A stretch of DNA of 64,000 nucleotides from Deltaproteobacteria bacterium (GTDB lineage Bacteria; Desulfobacterota; Binatia; HRBIN30; JACQVA1). A program made the translations under genes and the position numbers. The stretch lies in contig JACOST010000014.1 in assembly GCA_016178705.1 (NCBI GenBank), positions 372,001 to 436,000 of the forward strand, in the 5' to 3' direction. Under the pieces are notes generated by a model. It ran no database searches and was not told the DNA's origin. It worked only from the letters and a program-made list of their open reading frames with translations. Positions 59,769 through 64,000 of the stretch are shown in pieces. Every line of letters starts with the position of its first letter. Position 1 is the first letter of the stretch.

Positions 59769-59934
59769 GGGTTCTGTCAGACCGTGCTGACCTTGACATC
59801 TTCAGTGAGCCAGCGAAGCGGATGCAAATCGCCGCAGAGTCGACCCGCCTCCAACCAGCGATACGGCCGCAGGCGACGCGGAGCTGCGCCCCATGCGGCC
59901 GAGACTTTCGAGAAAAGGCGCCGAACGTGGGCGC

Positions 59935-60192
59935 CTAGTGCGGCTGCTGGGCACCCGCGTCGGGCTGCTTCATCCGCTCGCAACCCTGCAGGCACCGGAC
60001 GTGGTGCTCGCCACAATCCGACTGCTTCTTCGCCGTGGCTTCATCCGAGCTCGAGCCGGCGGCGCGCACGCAGGCCGCGTGACTGGCGTCGCAGTTCAAC
60101 GAGCAGCCATCGACGCCCTGCGCGCCGGCCGTTGGGATATGCACCAGCAAGCACCAGGTGATCGCGACAATTCCGATTCGTAACGTTCTCAT
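59935..60192 (-). CDS. Small secreted Cys-containing protein
   Basis: The 85-residue protein has a signal peptide (TLRIGIVAITWCLLVHIPTAGAQ) followed by six Cys in GCSLNCDASHAACVRAAG and SDCGEHHVRCLQGCERM. A GGAG lies 6 bases before the ATG. It lies 22 bases after the giant repeat protein's stop, so is probably co-transcribed with it. No named family; the Cys spacing suggests disulfides. Confidence 0.72.
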   Translation of the reverse strand: MRTLRIGIVAITWCLLVHIPTAGAQGVDGCSLNCDASHAACVRAAGSSSDEATAKKQSDCGEHHVRCLQGCERMKQPDAGAQQPH

Positions 60193-60214
60193 GGGCGCTC
60201 CTTGCTTGTTGGTC

Positions 60215-63200
60215 TCAGCGCCGACATCCGGGGATCGGCGTGTGGGTGACGGATCCGGTCAGCGGATCGCACGCATCGGCGGTGCAACGGTTGTGGTCGT
60301 CAACATTTACCGACTCGTGTCGCACACCCCTCCTTGGATCACAGGAATCAACCGTGCAGGCGTTGCCGTCGTCAACCGGGACCGGTGTGTGACTGACCCC
60401 GTTGAGCGGATCGCAGGCGTCGACGGTGCAGCGGTTGTGATCGTCGATGTCGATTGGCTTGTGTCGCACACCCTCTTCACGGTCGCAGGTATCGCGAGTG
60501 CAGGCGTTTTGATCGTCGACGCTGACCGGCGTGTGTGTGCAGGCGCCCGCCGCATCGCACGCATCGATGGTGCAGGCGTCATGATCGCTGCAGCTCTCCC
60601 GCGTGCAAACCGGAACGCAGACACCCTCGCTGCAGATGCCGACGCCGCCGTCGTCGTCATCATCCCCGTCATCATGGCCGCCGTCGCCGTGATGGTCGCC
60701 GGTGTGGTGCTCGCCGCCGAAGAATCCGAAGTGTTGGTCGGGTTCACCCGAAGCGTGGCATTGCCCGCCTTCGTGATCGTCGCCATCGTCTTCGCCGCTC
60801 ACGGTACACGGCGCAGTGTTGTTGGTGTGCACGCAGCCAGTCGGGCCGCACGAGTCGTCGGTGCAGGGATTGCCGTCATCGCAACTGAGCAGCGTGCCGC
60901 CGATGCACGAACCGTTGCTGCACGTGTCGTTGATCGTGCAGGCGACACCGTCGTCACACGGGGCGGTGTTGTTGCTGTGCGCACAGCCGGTCGCTGTGCA
61001 CTGATCGTCGGTGCAGGGATTGCCGTCGTCGCAACTGAGCAGCGTGCCGCCGACGCATGAACCGTTACTGCACGTGTCGTTGGTGGTGCAGGCGAAGCCG
61101 TCGTCACACGGAGCGGTGTTGTTGCTGTGCACACAACCGGTCGCCGTGCACTGATCGTCGGTGCATGGATTGCCGTCGTCGCAGCTAAGCGCCGCGCCGC
61201 CGACACAGGAACCCTGCTGGCAGACATCGGGCGTCGTGCAGACGTTGCCATCATCACACGCGCTGCCATCGGGTTTCGCGGGATTCGAACACGCACCGGT
61301 ACTCGGATCGCACACACCGGCGACGTGGCACTGATCGCTCGCCGAACACGTTACCGGGTTGCTGCCCGTGCAAGTCCCCGCCTGACAGGTATCGGTCTGA
61401 GTACACGCACTACCGTCGTTGCACGCGCTGCCGTCCGGCTTCGCGGGATTCGAACACGCGCCGGTGCTCGCGTCGCACGTGCCCGCGACGTGACATTGAT
61501 CGCTCGCCGAACAGGTCACCGGATTGCTGCCGGTGCAGCTCCCCGCCTGACAGGTATCGGTCTGGGTGCACGCGCTGCCGTCACTGCACGCGCTGCCGTC
61601 GGGTTTCGCCGGATTCGAGCACACGCCGGTGCTCGAATCGCACGTGCCCGCGACGTGACATTGGTCGCTCGCCGAACAGGTCACCGGATTGCTGCCGCTA
61701 CAGCTACCCGCCTGACAGGTATCGGTCTGGGTGCACGCGCTGCCGTCGTTGCACGCGCTACCGTCGGGTCTCGCCGGATTCGAGCACACGCCGGTGCTCG
61801 GATCGCACGTGCCCGCGACGTGACATTGGTCGCTCGCCGAACACGTCACTGGGTTGCTGCCGGTGCATTGACCCTCCTGACAGGTGTCGGTCTGGGTACA
61901 GGCGCTACCATCATCGCAAGCAGTGCCGTTGTCGACTGGCGTATGGCTCACCTGACCCGTGACTGGGTCACACGTATCCTTCGTACACGCGTTACCATCG
62001 TCAACCTTCACAGGATCGCCAACGACGCAGGCGCCGGCGCCATCGCAGTGATCGAGCGTGCACGCATCCTGGTCGGCGGTGCATGAGGTAGCGGTGTCTT
62101 CGAACTTGCAACGCGCCGAGCAACAGTCGCCATCGATGTTGTTGCCGTCGTCGCACTCTTCACCCGTATCAACGTGTCCGTCGCCGCAGAAGACCGGATT
62201 GCCGCCGACGCCAGCGAAGGCGAAAATGAACGTGTTGGGAATGCCGAGATCGGGTCCACCCGGAACATTCGGCTGACCGAACGAGAAAGCCTCGGCGCCC
62301 ACCGAGGTGACGTCCGCGAGCGCCGCGACTTCGGTCGCGGCGGCGCCGTAGAACGTCTTGAACTGCTTGGTGGCGCCCGGGGCCAGCATGCCGAAATCGA
62401 AATCGAACAGCGCACCGTGATCAGCCGGGCCAGCGTCGGTCACGGGACCCGGCTGGTAGCTGGAAAACGAGAACGGATCGCCGCTGTTGAAGCCGTTGGT
62501 GTCGGTGCGGAACAGATCCGCCGCGGAGCCGTTGTTGATGGTGACGTATTCGTTGAAGGGCGTCGGGTAGATGTCCCAGTCCATCACCCGGCGATAGAGC
62601 ACGTGTTCCGGGTTGGCGCTGATGTTCTTGATGCTCACCAAGACTTCGTACAGATCAGCCGTCGTCCCGGACGGATGATAATCGTGGGTGACCTCGAAGG
62701 TCGAGCCGATCCTAACCTTCGAGACCGCCGTAGTGGCCGAGGCGCTGAAGCTCAGCACGGAGATGTTGGTCACGCCGCCGACATCGCGGTTGGCGGAGCC
62801 TGTGATCGCGGTGGTCACGTCCGCCGCGCCCCAGCCTTCACACTGACAGCCGGGTTCGGTCGACGCGGCGCCGGTCGGTACGTAGCGCAGTCCCATGAAG
62901 CCGATAGCGAGCGGGTCAGGGGTAAAAGGAACGTTGAGATGACCGGCGCAATTGACGCCGAGGGTCACCGTACCGTTGCCGATCACCGCGCCGTCGCCGG
63001 CAGCGCCGGGGCACGGATCGCACGCATCGCCGAGACCATCGCCGTCACTGTCGGTCTGGTCGGCGTTGGCTACAAACGGGCAGTTGTCGCCCGGATCGCA
63101 GACACCGTCGCCATCGGGATCACTGGTGCCGGGGCCAGCGCAAAAATCGCACGCGTCGCCAAACCCATCGCCGTCGCTGTCGGCTTGGTCCGGGTTGTAG

Positions 63201-64000
63201 GCAAACGGACAATTGTCGGAGTCGTCGCAAATGCCGTCACCGTCAGAATCGGAACCGACGCACGGATCGCACACATCCCCGATGCCGTCGAAATCGCTGT
63301 CGGCTTGGTCGGCATTTGCAATGTCGGGGCAGTTGTCGCACGCATCGGCGACCCCGTCACCATCGGTGTCGGCCTGGTCGGGATTATAGGCAGACGGACA
63401 ATTGTCAGCCCCGTCGCACAAGCCGTCGCCGTCACTGTCGTTCGCGCCCGGTCCAGCGCAGAAATCGCACGCGTCGCCAACCCCGTCGCCATCGGTGTCG
63501 GCTTGGTCGGGATTGAAGGTGAAGGGGCAATTGTCGCTGGCGTCGCAGAGACCGTCGCCATCAGAATCGGGGCCGGTGCACGGATCGCACACGTCGCCAA
63601 TGCCGTCGCCATCGCCGTCGGCCTGGTCGGAATTGGACAGGCCTGGGCAGTTGTCACAGGCGTCGCCGACACCGTCACCGTCGCTGTCCGCCTGGTCGGA
63701 GTTGGCAACCGCGGGGCAATTGTCGCAGTCGTCGCCGATGCCGGTGACTTTCCCGTCGGCGTCGGGATCTGAACTCCCCGCCGATAGCGGGCCAAACGTA
63801 AACGACGGCCCGCTGCAGAGATCCCGGCTGGCGCAGGTGGGGTTGGGATTCGACGGACTGCCGTCGAAAATGCACTGATCCGCCGGCGCACCGGAAGTGG
63901 ATACGGTCACGCGCGCAAACGCGAGGGCGACGAAGCCATGAACATCGACGTGGAAGCCGTTGCACATCGTCGGATCGAACGCCGCCAACGTCGTCGCGTC
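60215..64000 (-). CDS. Giant secreted TSP type-3 / Cys-rich repeat protein (5' end outside window)
   Basis: The frame is open from 64000 to 60215 (about 1,261 residues visible) with its start beyond the edge. Residues near 70-320 are thrombospondin type-3 repeats ([15 protein letters not shown] pattern, about seven calcium-binding units). A middle domain (330-600) has no clear family. Next comes the Myxococcus-type [16 protein letters not shown] motif. A Cys-rich section follows with four 55-residue units ([16 protein letters not shown] and similar) and three 50-residue units ([12 protein letters not shown]), then an Asp/His-rich linker ([10 protein letters not shown]) and four TCD..G..HTP modules. 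Probably a cell-surface or extracellular structural protein. The many Cys and Asp residues point to calcium and disulfide stability. Confidence 0.88.
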   Translation of the reverse strand, partial: DATTLAAFDPTMCNGFHVDVHGFVALAFARVTVSTSGAPADQCIFDGSPSNPNPTCASRDLCSGPSFTFGPLSAGSSDPDADGKVTGIGDDCDNCPAVANSDQADSDGDGVGDACDNCPGLSNSDQADGDGDGIGDVCDPCTGPDSDGDGLCDASDNCPFTFNPDQADTDGDGVGDACDFCAGPGANDSDGDGLCDGADNCPSAYNPDQADTDGDGVADACDNCPDIANADQADSDFDGIGDVCDPCVGSDSDGDGICDDSDNCPFAYNPDQADSDGDGFGDACDFCAGPGTSDPDGDGVCDPGDNCPFVANADQTDSDGDGLGDACDPCPGAAGDGAVIGNGTVTLGVNCAGHLNVPFTPDPLAIGFMGLRYVPTGAASTEPGCQCEGWGAADVTTAITGSANRDVGGVTNISVLSFSASATTAVSKVRIGSTFEVTHDYHPSGTTADLYEVLVSIKNISANPEHVLYRRVMDWDIYPTPFNEYVTINNGSAADLFRTDTNGFNSGDPFSFSSYQPGPVTDAGPADHGALFDFDFGMLAPGATKQFKTFYGAAATEVAALADVTSVGAEAFSFGQPNVPGGPDLGIPNTFIFAFAGVGGNPVFCGDGHVDTGEECDDGNNIDGDCCSARCKFEDTATSCTADQDACTLDHCDGAGACVVGDPVKVDDGNACTKDTCDPVTGQVSHTPVDNGTACDDGSACTQTDTCQEGQCTGSNPVTCSASDQCHVAGTCDPSTGVCSNPARPDGSACNDGSACTQTDTCQAGSCSGSNPVTCSASDQCHVAGTCDSSTGVCSNPAKPDGSACSDGSACTQTDTCQAGSCTGSNPVTCSASDQCHVAGTCDASTGACSNPAKPDGSACNDGSACTQTDTCQAGTCTGSNPVTCSASDQCHVAGVCDPSTGACSNPAKPDGSACDDGNVCTTPDVCQQGSCVGGAALSCDDGNPCTDDQCTATGCVHSNNTAPCDDGFACTTNDTCSNGSCVGGTLLSCDDGNPCTDDQCTATGCAHSNNTAPCDDGVACTINDTCSNGSCIGGTLLSCDDGNPCTDDSCGPTGCVHTNNTAPCTVSGEDDGDDHEGGQCHASGEPDQHFGFFGGEHHTGDHHGDGGHDDGDDDDDGGVGICSEGVCVPVCTRESCSDHDACTIDACDAAGACTHTPVSVDDQNACTRDTCDREEGVRHKPIDIDDHNRCTVDACDPLNGVSHTPVPVDDGNACTVDSCDPRRGVRHESVNVDDHNRCTADACDPLTGSVTHTPIPGCRR
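60805..61254 (-). repeat. Three 150-base tandem units in the giant protein gene
   Basis: Comparable phrases recur at 60821, 60971 and 61121, a spacing of exactly 150 bases (50 residues: [12 protein letters not shown]...CSNGSC.GGTLLS). Boundaries are approximate. Confidence 0.8.
61250..61909 (-). repeat. Four 165-base tandem units in the giant protein gene
   Basis: The DQCHVAG-encoding phrase recurs at about 61326, 61491, 61656 and 61821, each 165 bases apart (55 residues). Units are very similar in DNA, suggesting recent duplication or gene conversion. Boundaries are approximate. Confidence 0.85.

Noticed and set aside
61250-61909. Regular repeats resembling a CRISPR array
   Set aside because: Units are 165 bases, coding and similar throughout; there are no short repeats with unique spacers.

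Overview
The window is GC-rich bacterial chromosome (about 65% GC by eye) from an aerobic or facultative soil or water type Gram-negative. Lipoproteins, a UbiB/AarF-type kinase, a Coq4-like protein, an LLM flavin oxidoreductase, amidohydrolase, thiolase and acyl-CoA ligase genes, an NtrC/sigma-54 two-component pair and a very large thrombospondin type-3 / Cys-rich repeat protein together recall the deltaproteobacterial/Binatota-like lineages known from metagenomes. That assignment is inference; there is no rRNA or other taxonomic marker here.

Region 1 (1-27,216) is a large surface-glycan locus. It holds a WecA-type glycosyl-1-phosphate transferase, about nine GT2/GT4 glycosyltransferases, two GT39-like membrane glycosyltransferases, two alkaline-phosphatase-superfamily proteins, an HTTM-type membrane protein, a sugar nucleotide epimerase and an AGE-family epimerase. 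Inside it lies a tightly coupled operon (3,964-10,219) that mixes RiPP-like functions (PqqD-like carrier, HprK-like P-loop kinase, lasso-B2/transglutaminase-like protein, uncharacterised nucleotidyltransferase) with two GT2 enzymes and the AGE epimerase. No precursor peptide or asparagine-synthetase-like cyclase was found beside it. A single integron-type gene cassette (11,864-12,322) sits between a GNAT/nucleosidase pair and the GT39 genes.

Region 2 (27,232-51,311) is catabolic and miscellaneous: a duplicated haem-oxygenase-like protein, an acyl-CoA ligase fused in frame to a RAYT transposase, amidohydrolase, two GPH/MFS transporters, VOC protein, amidase, IDH/IPMDH-like dehydrogenase, thiolase, SDR, AarF kinase, GH13, LLM oxidoreductase, esterase, DUF427, lipoprotein-type methyltransferase and Coq4-like protein. 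A DUF4258/YgiT-type toxin-antitoxin-like pair lies at 38.6-39.2 kb. Palindromic repeats of many different families lie between and occasionally inside these genes.

Region 3 (51,566-58,316) has a histidine kinase / sigma-54 response regulator operon followed by a small accessory island: an antitoxin/MazF pair, two adjacent integron-type cassettes with foldable attC-like sites (an unknown membrane-associated protein and a trypsin-like protease) and a hicBA pair whose hicA is frameshifted. No integrase is in the window.

Region 4 (58,395-64,000) has a membrane adenylate/guanylate cyclase, a small secreted Cys-containing protein and the 3' part of a giant secreted Ca-binding and Cys-rich repeat protein that runs off the right edge. 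The left edge cuts another secreted repeat-type protein.
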